Of a stretch of DNA of 64,000 bases, positions 8,362-17,265 are shown piece after piece. Origin of the DNA: Streptomyces sp. NBC_00377 (GTDB lineage Bacteria; Actinomycetota; Actinomycetes; Streptomycetales; Streptomycetaceae). Location of the stretch: positions 7,316,001 through 7,380,000 of the forward strand of contig NZ_CP107958.1 in assembly GCF_036075115.1 (NCBI RefSeq). Reading direction: 5' to 3'. The position numbers and the translations under genes are program-made. A model generated the notes under the pieces. The model searched no databases. It was not told where the DNA came from and was given only the letters and a program-made list of their open reading frames with translations. Within the stretch, counting starts at the first letter, position 1, and each line of letters begins with the position of its first letter.

Positions 8362-9969
8362 ATGAACCGCAAGACTTTGGTGCTGCCGGCCGTGGTGAGT
8401 CTGCTCGCGCCCGTACTCGCCGCCTGCGGCGCGTCCGACGGCGGAAGCGGCAGTGGGGACGCCATCGTCATGGGCACCACCGACCGGTTCACCGCCACCA
8501 AGGACGCCCCGGCGCCGCTCGACCCGGCGTACTCCTACGACGTCGGCACCTGGAACATCCTGCGCCAGACCGTGCAGACCCTGATGATCCAGCCCAAGGG
8601 CGAGGGCGAACCCGTCCCGGAGGCGGCCCAGAGCTGCGGATTCACCGACACCGGCAACGAGCGCTACGCCTGCAAGCTGCGCAGCGGCCTGAAGTTCGCC
8701 AACGGCGACGCCGTCACCGCCAAGGACGTCAAGTTCTCCATCGAGCGCGCCCGCACCATCAAGGCCGACTCCGGCGTCTTCGCCCTGCTCTCGACGATCG
8801 ACACCATCGAGACGCAGGGTGACAACGAAGTCATCTTCCACCTCAAGACCGCCGACGCCACTTTCCCCTTCAAGTTGTCGACTCCGGTCGCCGGCATCGT
8901 CAACCCCGACGACTACGAGAAGAACAAGCTGCGCGACGGTTTCGAGGTCGACGGCTCCGGCCCGTACACCCTCAAGGCCGAGACCGACGGCGACGAGATG
9001 ACCAAGGCCGTGTTCACCAAGAACCCCAACTACAAGGGGACCCTGGAGGTGAACAACGGCCAGGTCGACATGGTCTCCTACGAGGACGCCGACGCCATGG
9101 ACACCGCCCTCGAGAAGGGCGACATCGACCTGATGACGCGCACCATGTCGCCGGAGCAGATCCAGAAGCTCTCCGAGTCCTCCGCGACCGGGGACATCGG
9201 CCTCGTCGAGCTGAACGGCCTCGAGATCCGCTACCTGGCCTTCGACACCACCGACCCGTCGGTCAAGTCCAAGGCCGTGCGCCAGGCGATGGCCCAGGTC
9301 GTCAACCGCAGCGCGCTGGTCTCCGAGGTGTACGGCACCCAGGCCGAGCCCCTGTACTCGCTGGTCCCGGCCACCATCACCGGCCACTCCAACTCGTTCT
9401 TCAACACCTATGGCGACCCGAACGTCACCAAGGCCAAGGCCCTGCTGGCCGACGCGGACATCACCGCCCCGGTGAAGCTGACGCTGAACTACACGACCGA
9501 CCACTACGGTCCGGCCACCAAGCAGGAGTTCGAGGTGCTGAAGAAGCAGCTCAACGACAGCGGCCTGTTCGACGTCAGCATCAAGGGGTCTCCCTGGGAG
9601 ACGTTCGTCCCGGCCGAGCGCAAGGGCGAGTACGCCGTCTACGGCATGGGCTGGTTCCCCGACTTCCCCGACGCGGACAACTTCGTCGCCCCGTTCCTCG
9701 ACGCGGACAACTTCCTCAAGTCGCCGTACGCCAACAAGACCATCATCGACAACCTGATCCCGGCCTCCCGCCGCGAGGCCGACCGCCTCAGCGCCGCCAA
9801 GAACCTCACCGAGATCCAGGACATCGTCGCCAAGGACGTTCCCATCCTGCCGCTGTGGCAGGGCAAGCAGTACGTCGCCGCCAACAACGACGTGACCGGC
9901 ACGGCCTACGTGCTGAACTCCTCCGCGACCCTCCAGCTGTGGGAGCTCGGCCGCGGTGTGAGCAACTGA
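8362..9969 (+). CDS. Solute-binding lipoprotein, family 5 (peptide/nickel-type ABC transporter)
   Basis: Extracytoplasmic binding protein, 535 aa. A lipoprotein signal is clear: MNRK, hydrophobic core, lipobox LAAC with Cys at residue 20, then a Gly/Ser-rich linker. The mature part matches SBP_bac_5: LRSGLKFANGDAVTAKDVKFS (about 109-130) is the family signature, and the C-terminus ends in the usual VAKDVPILPLWQGKQY stretch. The ATG at 8362 was chosen for the signal peptide and TGGAGAA upstream. A close paralog follows 61 bases downstream. No permease or ATPase gene lies nearby, so the partner transporter must be elsewhere. The ligand is probably an oligopeptide, not provable here. Confidence 0.9.
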   Translation: MNRKTLVLPAVVSLLAPVLAACGASDGGSGSGDAIVMGTTDRFTATKDAPAPLDPAYSYDVGTWNILRQTVQTLMIQPKGEGEPVPEAAQSCGFTDTGNERYACKLRSGLKFANGDAVTAKDVKFSIERARTIKADSGVFALLSTIDTIETQGDNEVIFHLKTADATFPFKLSTPVAGIVNPDDYEKNKLRDGFEVDGSGPYTLKAETDGDEMTKAVFTKNPNYKGTLEVNNGQVDMVSYEDADAMDTALEKGDIDLMTRTMSPEQIQKLSESSATGDIGLVELNGLEIRYLAFDTTDPSVKSKAVRQAMAQVVNRSALVSEVYGTQAEPLYSLVPATITGHSNSFFNTYGDPNVTKAKALLADADITAPVKLTLNYTTDHYGPATKQEFEVLKKQLNDSGLFDVSIKGSPWETFVPAERKGEYAVYGMGWFPDFPDADNFVAPFLDADNFLKSPYANKTIIDNLIPASRREADRLSAAKNLTEIQDIVAKDVPILPLWQGKQYVAANNDVTGTAYVLNSSATLQLWELGRGVSN

Positions 9970-10030
9970 CACACCCCCTGCCGGGGCCGGGACGGCGCCC
10001 GGTGTGCACGGAACAACGACAAGGCATTGA

Positions 10031-11614
10031 GTGAATCTGCGTAACCAGTGGCCGGTCCTGCCGATCGTGGCGGGACTGGCCCTCGGCCTGTTGACCGGCT
10101 GCGGCACCCAGAGCGGAGGATCCGGCGGCGACGCCTCCTCCCTGGTCCTCGGGATGTCCGACGACGTCCTCGCCACCGACCCCGCCTCCGGCTACGACCC
10201 GGGCTCCTGGCTGCTGTTCAACAACGTCTTCCAGTCACTGCTGAGCTTCCCCACCGGCGGCACGGAACCCCGGCCGGACGCGGCCCGGGAGTGCTCCTTC
10301 ACCGACACGCGGACCCAGGTCTACACGTGCACCCTGAAGGACGGCCTGAAGTTCAGCAACGGCGACCCGCTCACCTCCGAGGACGTCAAGTTCTCCTTCG
10401 ACCGCATGCTGAAGATCGACGACGACGCCGGCCCGGCCCTCATGTTCCCCATGCTCGACAAGGTGGAGACACCCGACGCCAAGACCGTCGTCTTCAGGCT
10501 CGCGGTCCCCGACGCCACCTTCCCGAGCAAGATCGCCTCGGGTGCCGGCTCCATCGTCGACCACCGGCAGTACGACGCCGACCACCTGCGCGAGGACGGC
10601 GGAGCCGTCGGCTCCGGCCCCTACAAGCTGGACTCCTTCGGCGACGACGAGGCCGTCTTCTCCGTCAACGACAGCTACCGGGGCAGCGCCGACGCAGCCA
10701 AGAACACCGGCATCACCCTCAAGTTCTTCGGCGGCGACCAGAAGGCCCTCAGGCAGGCCCTGCTCGCGAACGAGATCGACATCGCCTACCGGGGCCTCAC
10801 CTCCGCCGACGTCGCCGACATCCAGCGCAGCACCGACGACACCGGCGCCAAGGTCGTCGAGGGCAGCAGCGCCGAGGTCCAGCACCTCGTCTTCAACATG
10901 GACGACCCGGTCGCCGGGAAGCTCGGCGTGCGCCGGGCCATCGCCCACCTGATCGACCGCGAAGCCCTGATCAGGGACGTCTACGAGGGCACCGCCGACC
11001 CGCTCTACTCGATCGTCCCGGCCGGGATCGCGGGCCACAACACCGCCTTCTTCGACCGCTACGGCGCCCGCCCCTCCCGGTCCGCTGCCGCCGCCGCGCT
11101 CGCCGACGAGGGCATCACCGGCAAGGTGAAACTCACCCTCTGGTCCACCCCGACCCGCTACGGCCCTGCCACCGACCAGGAACTGAGGGCCGTCGCGGCC
11201 CAGCTCGACGCGAGCGGCCTGTTCGACGCCGACGTGAAGTCCGTCGCCTACGGCCAGTACGAGAAGGACATCGCCGCCGGCAAGTACGGCGTCTACGTGA
11301 AGGGCTGGGTGCCCGACTACCCGGACGCCGACAACTTCACCTCGCCCTTCTTCGGCAAGGGCAACGTGCTCGGCAACAACTTCGCCGACACCGCCATCAC
11401 CGGCACGCTCATCCCGCGCACTGCCGCCCAGGTCGACCGCACCGCAACCGACGCGGACTACGCGGAGCTCCAGAACATCGTCGCCGCGCGACTGCCCGTC
11501 CTGCCGCTCTGGCAGGCCAAGCAGTACGCGGTCGTCGGCGAGCACGTCTACGGCCTGGAGAACTGCCTGGACGCCTCCACGGTGTTCCGCTTCTGGGAAC
11601 TCAGCAAGAGCTGA
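10031..11614 (+). CDS. Solute-binding lipoprotein, family 5, paralog of the upstream gene
   Basis: 527 aa, GTG start behind AAGG. Signal with lipobox LTGC (Cys near residue 25) and a Gly/Ser linker. Same landmarks as the preceding gene: LKDGLKFSNGDPLTSEDVKF, VPAGIAGHNTAFFDRYG (compare VPATITGHSNSFFNTYG), YGVYVKGWVPDYPDADNF (compare YAVYGMGWFPDFPDADNF) and a terminal LPVLPLWQAKQY. The two are clearly a tandem duplication that has diverged. Probably co-transcribed, with the terminator at 11705-11730. Confidence 0.9.
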   Translation: MNLRNQWPVLPIVAGLALGLLTGCGTQSGGSGGDASSLVLGMSDDVLATDPASGYDPGSWLLFNNVFQSLLSFPTGGTEPRPDAARECSFTDTRTQVYTCTLKDGLKFSNGDPLTSEDVKFSFDRMLKIDDDAGPALMFPMLDKVETPDAKTVVFRLAVPDATFPSKIASGAGSIVDHRQYDADHLREDGGAVGSGPYKLDSFGDDEAVFSVNDSYRGSADAAKNTGITLKFFGGDQKALRQALLANEIDIAYRGLTSADVADIQRSTDDTGAKVVEGSSAEVQHLVFNMDDPVAGKLGVRRAIAHLIDREALIRDVYEGTADPLYSIVPAGIAGHNTAFFDRYGARPSRSAAAAALADEGITGKVKLTLWSTPTRYGPATDQELRAVAAQLDASGLFDADVKSVAYGQYEKDIAAGKYGVYVKGWVPDYPDADNFTSPFFGKGNVLGNNFADTAITGTLIPRTAAQVDRTATDADYAELQNIVAARLPVLPLWQAKQYAVVGEHVYGLENCLDASTVFRFWELSKS

Positions 11615-11704
11615 CGCCACGCCACGCCCGCGACCGGCCGCACGCCGCCGGGCGCGGGCCGTGGCGGGCCGACGCCGCCGCCGCACGCCGCACGCCGCAC
11701 GGAA

Positions 11705-11730
11705 GAAGGCGCCCCCGAGGGGGCGCCTTC
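11705..11730. terminator. Bidirectional terminator between convergent genes
   Basis: Stem GAAGGCGCCCC/GGGGCGCCTTC (11 bp) with loop CGAG, then TCCTTGTTCT. It stands between the solute-binding protein gene and the convergent response regulator gene and can serve both. Confidence 0.8.
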
Positions 11731-11766
11731 TCCTTGTTCTCCGTACCTGTGCCGACTGCTGACGCC

Positions 11767-12438
11767 CTACTGCGCGCCGGGACGCACCAGACCGCTCTCG
11801 TACGCGTACACCGCGGCCTGCACCCGGTCCCGCAGCCCCAACTTGGTCAGCACGTGCCCCACATGCGTTTTCACCGTGGTCTCGCTGACGAACAGGTCGG
11901 CGGCGATCTCGGCGTTCGACAACCCCCGCGCCACCAGCTTCAGCACCTCCACCTCACGGTCCGTCAGGGTGTGCAGCGTGTCCGGCACCGGATCGTCACC
12001 GGACGGCAGATGCGTGGCGTACTTGTCGAGCAGCCTGCGTGTGATGCTCGGCGCCAGCAGGGCCTCACCCGCGGCCACCACCCGGATCGCCTGCACCAGT
12101 TCATTGGCGGGCGCGTCCTTCAGCAGGAACCCGCTCGCCCCGGCCCGCAGGGCCTCCACCACGTACTCGTCGAGGTCGAAGGTGGTCAGCACCAGCACCT
12201 TCGCGGGCCCGTCCCGCCCCGGTCCGGTGATCTGCCGGGTCGCCTCCACCCCGTCCATCCGCGGCATGCGGATGTCCATCAGCACCACATCGGGCTGCAA
12301 CGCCCGCACCTGGTCGAGAGCCTGAAGGCCGTCTCCGGCCTCGCCTACGACCGCGAGATCCTGCTCGGCCTCCAGGATCATCCGGAAGCCGGTGCGCAGC
12401 AGCGGCTGGTCGTCGACCAGTAGGACGCGGATGGCCAC
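11767..12438 (-). CDS. NarL/LuxR-family response regulator (orphan)
   Basis: 223 aa. Receiver domain from the first residues (IRVLLVDDQPLLRTGFRMIL), phospho-acceptor Asp in VVLMDIRMPRMDG (about residue 54), conserved Thr in VLVLTTFD and Lys in FLLKDAPA. C-terminal LuxR helix-turn-helix at about 155-215 (LTDREVEVLKLVARGLSNAE, then VKTHVGHVLTKL). GTG start with GAAGGAGA upstream. NarL regulators normally sit beside a histidine kinase gene; none is visible here. Its upstream neighbour, 14 bases away, is a RecB-like nuclease gene, so the two may be co-transcribed. Confidence 0.93.
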   Translation of the reverse strand: MAIRVLLVDDQPLLRTGFRMILEAEQDLAVVGEAGDGLQALDQVRALQPDVVLMDIRMPRMDGVEATRQITGPGRDGPAKVLVLTTFDLDEYVVEALRAGASGFLLKDAPANELVQAIRVVAAGEALLAPSITRRLLDKYATHLPSGDDPVPDTLHTLTDREVEVLKLVARGLSNAEIAADLFVSETTVKTHVGHVLTKLGLRDRVQAAVYAYESGLVRPGAQ

Positions 12439-12452
12439 GTATGTCTCCTTCT

Positions 12453-13538
12453 CTAGCCCGGCCCCATTCTGCCCTGCGCCTCGTCCTCGGACTCCGCCGC
12501 CCTCACCGGCAGCGTCACCGGAAGCGGGTACGGCGGGGGAGTACCGCCGAACTCCGGGCAGTGTGCCTGGTGGTCGCACCAGCCGCACAGCTTGGTCGGC
12601 CGGGGCCGCCACTCGCCCGTCTCCGTAGCCAGCCGGATCGCGTCCCAGAGCGCGAGCAACTTGCGCTCCACGCGCTCCAGATCGGCCAGGACCGGGTCGT
12701 ACGTCAGCACATCGCCGCTGCCCAGGTACACGAGTTGAAGCCGCCGCGGCACGACGTTCTTCAGCCGCCACACCACGAGGGCGTAGAACTTCATCTGGAA
12801 CAGCGCGCCGTCGGCGTACTCCGCCCGGGGCGCCTTGCCCGTCTTGTAGTCGACGATCCGCACCTCGCCGGTGGGCGCCACATCGACCCGGTCGATGATC
12901 CCGCGCAACCGCAGCCCCGACTCCAGCTCCGCCTCGACGAACAGCTCCCGCTCGGCGGGCTCCAGCCGTGTCGGATCCTCCAGCGTGAACCAGCGCTCGA
13001 CCAGCCGCTCCGCCTCGACCAACCAGCCGGCCAGCCGCTCGCCCTCCGGGTCGTCGGCGAACAGCTCCCCGACTTCGGGCCGCGTCTCCCGCAGCCGGTC
13101 CCACTGGCCCGGGATCAGGGACTTGGCCCGCGGCGCGGTCCGCTCGGCCGCCGGGGCGTCGAACAGCCGCTCGAGGACCGCGTGCACCAAGGTGCCCTTC
13201 GTGGCCGCCGGGCTCGGCTTCTCGGGCAGCCGGTCGATCACCCGGAACCGGTACAACAGCGGGCACTGCATGAAGTCACCGGCGCGCGAGGGCGAGAGCG
13301 AGGCGGGAGCCGAGGGCGAGCGCGGGGCGGGGGCCATGGCGGCGACGGCCGCGACCACCGACTCCGGCCCGACCGACTCCACCGCGCCCGTCTCCACCGC
13401 AACCGTCTGCGGGACGCCCGCCTCAGGGACGCCCGCCTCAGGGACGCCCGCCTCCATAGGTGCCGGAACGGTGGGCGCCGGATCCTCCCCGACACCGCCG
13501 TCGCCCGTCCGGGCGACGCCCTCGCTGCTGCTCTCCAT
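12453..13538 (-). CDS. RecB-family PD-(D/E)XK nuclease with predicted Fe-S cluster
   Basis: 361 aa. After a low-complexity N-terminal part (about 95 residues, with three EAGVP-type repeats) the nuclease domain starts at SPSRAGDFMQCPLLYRF. KGTLVHAVLERLF, the catalytic VRIVDYKTGKAPR (about 235) and QMKFYALVVW are the usual RecB/AddB-type landmarks. One Cys at MQCP and three in CGWCDHQAHCPEF (about 325) match the four-Cys iron-sulfur arrangement of this family. Probably a DNA-end processing enzyme; exact role unknown. Start ATG chosen as the most upstream; a start nearer the domain is possible given the repetitive N-terminus. Confidence 0.85.
   Translation of the reverse strand: MESSSEGVARTGDGGVGEDPAPTVPAPMEAGVPEAGVPEAGVPQTVAVETGAVESVGPESVVAAVAAMAPAPRSPSAPASLSPSRAGDFMQCPLLYRFRVIDRLPEKPSPAATKGTLVHAVLERLFDAPAAERTAPRAKSLIPGQWDRLRETRPEVGELFADDPEGERLAGWLVEAERLVERWFTLEDPTRLEPAERELFVEAELESGLRLRGIIDRVDVAPTGEVRIVDYKTGKAPRAEYADGALFQMKFYALVVWRLKNVVPRRLQLVYLGSGDVLTYDPVLADLERVERKLLALWDAIRLATETGEWRPRPTKLCGWCDHQAHCPEFGGTPPPYPLPVTLPVRAAESEDEAQGRMGPG
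13411..13455. repeat. Three tandem 15-base units inside the nuclease gene
   Basis: The unit GGGACGCCCGCCTCA occurs three times head to tail (last copy ends in C instead of A). It encodes repeated EAGVP residues in the poorly conserved N-terminus, which suggests recent slippage and a length that may differ between strains. Confidence 0.9.
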
Positions 13539-13725
13539 GACCCCAGACCTTACGGCCCACCACTGACAGTCACCCAGCCGCGCGCATCACTTCGCCCCGA
13601 ACACCGGCGACGAGCGGGGAAACACGGGGGGTGCCGGGGCGGAACCCGTCACGACCGCCGCATACCATCGGTCCGGGACCCTCCTTCCCGGCATGGGCGG
13701 GAGACGCTTCGATCGAGGGGAAACC

Positions 13726-15381
13726 GTGGTGGAAAGCGGCGGGAGCGGGCGGTCGCGGCCGGACAACGAGCAGTCGGCCGAGCACCCCGCGACACCTGCG
13801 TCTCCGGCCACCGACCTCGCGCAGGCCCCGGACCCGGGCACCGCCGGCCCTGCCACGCCCGACGGGGAACCCACGCCCCGCCCCTCCGGCACACCGCAAC
13901 CGAGCGAAGCCGCCCCCGCCGAAGCACCGTCCGCCCAGGATCCGCCCGCCGGAACCGCCCCCGCCGAAGCCCGGCCGGCCGACGACGAGGGCGCTCCGCA
14001 GACGCCGCCCGCGTCCGACGACGACAGCCGCACCGCCGCCGGCGACGGGAACGCGAACGCGAACGGCACAGCCGACCCCGGGACCGGCGCGCAGGACGCA
14101 CCCGACGCAGGCCCGGAAGCCGAGCCCGGGACCGGACGACCGACGACCTCCGCGTCCACCCCCGCCCCGGCGGCCCCGGCTCCTGTCCCCTCCCTCCCCA
14201 AGGGCCCCCCGCCCCAGCGCCCCCCGGAGCAGCCCCGCGGCGGCCTCCTCATGGGCCGCCCCTTCGGTGTGCCCGTCTACGTGGCTCCCAGCTGGTTCCT
14301 CGTCGCCGCCCTGATCACCTGGGTCTTCGGCAACCAGCTCGACCGTGTCCTCCCCGAGCTCGGCGCCCTGCGCTACCTCGTCTCCCTCTTCTTCGCGGTC
14401 GCCTTCTACGCCTCCGTCCTCATCCACGAACTCGCCCACACCATCGCCGCCCTCCGCTTCAAACTCCCGGTCCGCCGCATCCAGCTCCAGTTCTTCGGCG
14501 GCGTCTCCGAGATCGAGAAGGAGGCCGAGACCCCCGGCCGCGAGTTCTGGCTCGCCTTCGTCGGCCCCTTGCTCTCCCTCGTGCTCGCCGGCGTCTTCTA
14601 CCTCGCCATGCAGCCCGTGGAACGCGGCACCGTGCCCGGCGTCCTGCTGGCCGGCCTGATGATCTCCAACCTGATCGTGGCGATCTTCAACCTCCTCCCC
14701 GGCCTCCCCCTCGACGGCGGCCGCATGCTCCGCGCCGTCGTCTGGAAGATCACCGGCAGGCCCATGAGCGGCACCGTCGCCGCCGCCTGGGTCGGCCGCG
14801 CCCTCGCCGTCTCCGTCCTCATCGGCCTGCCCCTGCTCACCCAGTCCGGCGCGCTCGGCTCCGGCGCCGAGGACAGCGTCGGCATGGACACCGTCACCGA
14901 CGCCCTGCTCGCGGCCATCCTCGCCGCCATCATCTGGACCGGCGCCGGCAACAGCCTGCGCATGGCCCGGCTGCGCGAACACCTCCCCGAGCTGCGCGCC
15001 CGCACCCTCACCCGCCGCGCCGTCCCCGTCGAGACCCACACCCCCCTCTCGGAGGCGCTGCGCCGCGCCAACGACGCCGGCGCCCGCGCCCTCGTCGTCG
15101 TCGACGCCAACGGCGAACCGCTCTCGCTCGTCCGGGAGGCCGCCATCGTCGGCGTACCCGAACACCGCCGCCCCTGGGTCGCCGTCAGCGGCCTCGCCCA
15201 GGACCTCAGCGAGGGCATGCGCGTCTCCGCCGAGCTCGCCGGCGAGGATCTCCTCGACGTCCTGCGCGCCACCCCCGCCACCGAATACCTCGTGGTCGAG
15301 GAGACCGGCGAGATCTTCGGCGTGCTGTCCGCCGCCGACGTCGAGCGGGCCTTCGTCAAGGCCATGGCCAGGCCGTCCTAG
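13726..15381 (+). CDS. Site-2 protease (M50) with C-terminal CBS domains
   Basis: Intramembrane zinc metalloprotease, 551 aa. Residues 1-170 are a Pro/Ala-rich, charged, probably disordered cytoplasmic tail. The membrane part follows with the zinc motif HELAH (about 235) and the second motif LPGLPLDGGRML (about 325), in the arrangement of CBS-containing S2P proteins such as mycobacterial Rip3. Two CBS repeats fill the C-terminus (from about 435: TPLSEALRRANDAGARALVV; then EYLVVEETGEIFGVLSAADV). Start GTG at 13726 was chosen because GAGGGG sits at the right distance. Followed 63 bases later by trmI. Substrate unknown; candidates are anti-sigma factors. Confidence 0.88.
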   Translation: MVESGGSGRSRPDNEQSAEHPATPASPATDLAQAPDPGTAGPATPDGEPTPRPSGTPQPSEAAPAEAPSAQDPPAGTAPAEARPADDEGAPQTPPASDDDSRTAAGDGNANANGTADPGTGAQDAPDAGPEAEPGTGRPTTSASTPAPAAPAPVPSLPKGPPPQRPPEQPRGGLLMGRPFGVPVYVAPSWFLVAALITWVFGNQLDRVLPELGALRYLVSLFFAVAFYASVLIHELAHTIAALRFKLPVRRIQLQFFGGVSEIEKEAETPGREFWLAFVGPLLSLVLAGVFYLAMQPVERGTVPGVLLAGLMISNLIVAIFNLLPGLPLDGGRMLRAVVWKITGRPMSGTVAAAWVGRALAVSVLIGLPLLTQSGALGSGAEDSVGMDTVTDALLAAILAAIIWTGAGNSLRMARLREHLPELRARTLTRRAVPVETHTPLSEALRRANDAGARALVVVDANGEPLSLVREAAIVGVPEHRRPWVAVSGLAQDLSEGMRVSAELAGEDLLDVLRATPATEYLVVEETGEIFGVLSAADVERAFVKAMARPS

Positions 15382-15444
15382 CCGCCTCCCGGCCGGCCCC
15401 CGCCCGTGGTCGGCGGCCCCCGCAAACCCCGGTAGGCTGTTCAC

Positions 15445-16347
15445 ATGTCCGAACCGACCGGTGCCGCCCGCAGGCGCGGGCCCTTCAAGGTCGGGGACCA
15501 GGTTCAGCTGACCGATCCCAAGGGCCGCCACTACACGTTCACGCTCGAAGCCGGGAAGAACTTCCACACCCACAAGGGTTCCTTCCCGCACGACGAACTG
15601 ATCGGCGCTCCCGAGGGCAGCGTTGTCCGCACCACCGGGAACGTCGCCTACCTCGCGCTGCGCCCCCTGCTCCCCGACTACGTCCTGTCCATGCCCCGCG
15701 GGGCAGCCGTCGTCTACCCGAAGGACGCGGGGCAGATCCTCGCCTTCGCCGACATCTTCCCCGGCGCACGCGTCGTCGAGGCCGGCGTCGGCTCCGGCTC
15801 GCTGAGCAGCTTCCTGCTGCGCGCCATCGGCGACCAGGGCATGCTGCACAGCTACGAGCGACGCGAGGACTTCGCCGAGATCGCCCAGCAGAACGTGGAG
15901 CGCTACTTCGGCGGCCCGCACCCCGCCTGGCAGCTCACCGTCGGCGACCTCCAGGACAACCTGTCCGACACCGACGTCGACCGCGTCATCCTCGACATGC
16001 TCGCCCCCTGGGAGTGCCTCGAGGCCGTCTCCAAGGCGCTGGTCCCCGGCGGCATCCTGTGCTGCTACGTCGCCACCACCACCCAGCTCGCACGGACCGT
16101 CGAGTCCATCCGCGAGATCGGCTCCTTCAACGAGCCGACCTCCTGGGAGTCGATGATCCGCAACTGGCACGTGGAGGGCCTCGCAGTCCGCCCCGACCAC
16201 CGGATGATCGGCCACACCGGCTTCCTGCTCACCGCCCGTCGCCTCGCCGACGGCGTCGAACCGCCCATGCGCCGCCGCCGCCCCGCCAAGGGCGCCTACG
16301 GCGAGGACTACACCGGCCCCAACGCCGACGGGGGCAGCGGCCGCTGA
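15445..16347 (+). CDS. trmI: tRNA (adenine-58-N1)-methyltransferase TrmI
   Basis: SAM-dependent enzyme that makes m1A58 in the T-loop of tRNA. 300 aa, near the length of the M. tuberculosis enzyme. N-terminal beta domain (GDQVQLTDPKGRHYTFTLE), SAM motif I VVEAGVGSGSLSSFLLRA (about 110-127), acidic ribose-binding part HSYERREDF, motif IV VILDMLAPWECL (about 181). ATG start. In actinobacteria this gene commonly precedes the Arc/proteasome genes, as it does here. A very strong hairpin follows. Confidence 0.94.
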   Translation: MSEPTGAARRRGPFKVGDQVQLTDPKGRHYTFTLEAGKNFHTHKGSFPHDELIGAPEGSVVRTTGNVAYLALRPLLPDYVLSMPRGAAVVYPKDAGQILAFADIFPGARVVEAGVGSGSLSSFLLRAIGDQGMLHSYERREDFAEIAQQNVERYFGGPHPAWQLTVGDLQDNLSDTDVDRVILDMLAPWECLEAVSKALVPGGILCCYVATTTQLARTVESIREIGSFNEPTSWESMIRNWHVEGLAVRPDHRMIGHTGFLLTARRLADGVEPPMRRRRPAKGAYGEDYTGPNADGGSGR

Positions 16348-16374
16348 CGCGGTCCCAGCGCAGCGCCCAACGAC

Positions 16375-16426
16375 AAGGCGCCGTGAACGAGTTCCGGACC
16401 GACCCGGAACTCGTTCACGGCGCCTT
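16375..16426 (+). terminator. Strong hairpin terminator after trmI
   Basis: Perfect 23-bp stem (16375-16397 with 16404-16426) and a 6-base loop, 27 bases after the trmI stop. No long T-run follows. Confidence 0.85.
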
Positions 16427-16630
16427 CCCGTTGCTCCCGATGCCACCCCGCCGGACACGAACGCACACCCCGCCGGACACCCGTCACCGCGATGACAGGC
16501 GCGCCCCGGCACCCGGCGCGGGCCCGTCCGATATCCCGTACCCCGCCGTTCCCACACCCTGTGACGTGTGGCACGATGCTGGCGGATCCCCCCACCCCCA
16601 CCGGCACAGCCACCACAGGAGACACTGCCA

Positions 16631-17209
16631 GTGCAGCAATCCGCCGTCCCGGAACTGGCACACACCCACACCCGGCCGATCCACTGGCTTGCGACCGCCA
16701 CCGCCCTCGCCGGAGTCGTCGCCCTCTCCTCGCTCCTGCAACCCGGACCCGCGACAGCCGCCCAGGCGACCGGCCCGGACACCGGGCCCGCCCACGTGGC
16801 CACCGCGGCGCCCGCCACCACCGGAGTCGACTTCCCCCTCGACTGCGGCCCCGTGCAGGCCCTCGTGGTCAAAAAGGCCTCCGGCGACCTCGACGGCGAC
16901 GGCATCCCCGAAACGGTCGTCGTCGTCCACTGCGACGCCCCCATGGGCACCCCGCCCGACGCCGTCTACGTCCTCACCCACGGCACGGACACCGCTCACG
17001 CGCGCGTGGTCGCCACGCTCATCGACCCCAAGGCCCGCAACACCGTCACCAGCCTCTCCGTCACCCACGGAGCCGTCCTCGCCACCCTGCTCGGCTACTC
17101 GACCGCCGACGTGCCCAGTTGCTGCCCCGACATCAAGGACAGCGCCAAGTGGCAGTGGAAGCACGACACGTTCACGCGCACGACACCGGCGGGCGCCCAC
17201 AGCGTCTGA
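16631..17209 (+). CDS. Small secreted protein of unknown function with EF-hand-like loop
   Basis: 192 aa. Start GTG at 16631 with AGGAG 9 bases upstream. A signal peptide with a long n-region is visible: WLATATALAGVVALSS then ATAAQA, cleavage likely near residue 45. The mature part has DLDGDGIPETVVV (about 90), a calcium-loop-like sequence as in dockerin/FG-GAP proteins, and four Cys (LDCGP, VHCDA, SCCPD) that could form two disulfides. It stands alone between the trmI terminator and the convergent ferredoxin gene. I do not recognise a family beyond this. Confidence 0.75.
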   Translation: MQQSAVPELAHTHTRPIHWLATATALAGVVALSSLLQPGPATAAQATGPDTGPAHVATAAPATTGVDFPLDCGPVQALVVKKASGDLDGDGIPETVVVVHCDAPMGTPPDAVYVLTHGTDTAHARVVATLIDPKARNTVTSLSVTHGAVLATLLGYSTADVPSCCPDIKDSAKWQWKHDTFTRTTPAGAHSV

Positions 17210-17265
17210 CCCCGGCCACCGGCCTGTGAGAAATCAGACAGCCGCCACGCTCCGTACCCGCAACC

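Noticed and set aside
13570..16950. 1126-codon minus-strand open frame
   Set aside because: Shadow of the site-2 protease and trmI genes.
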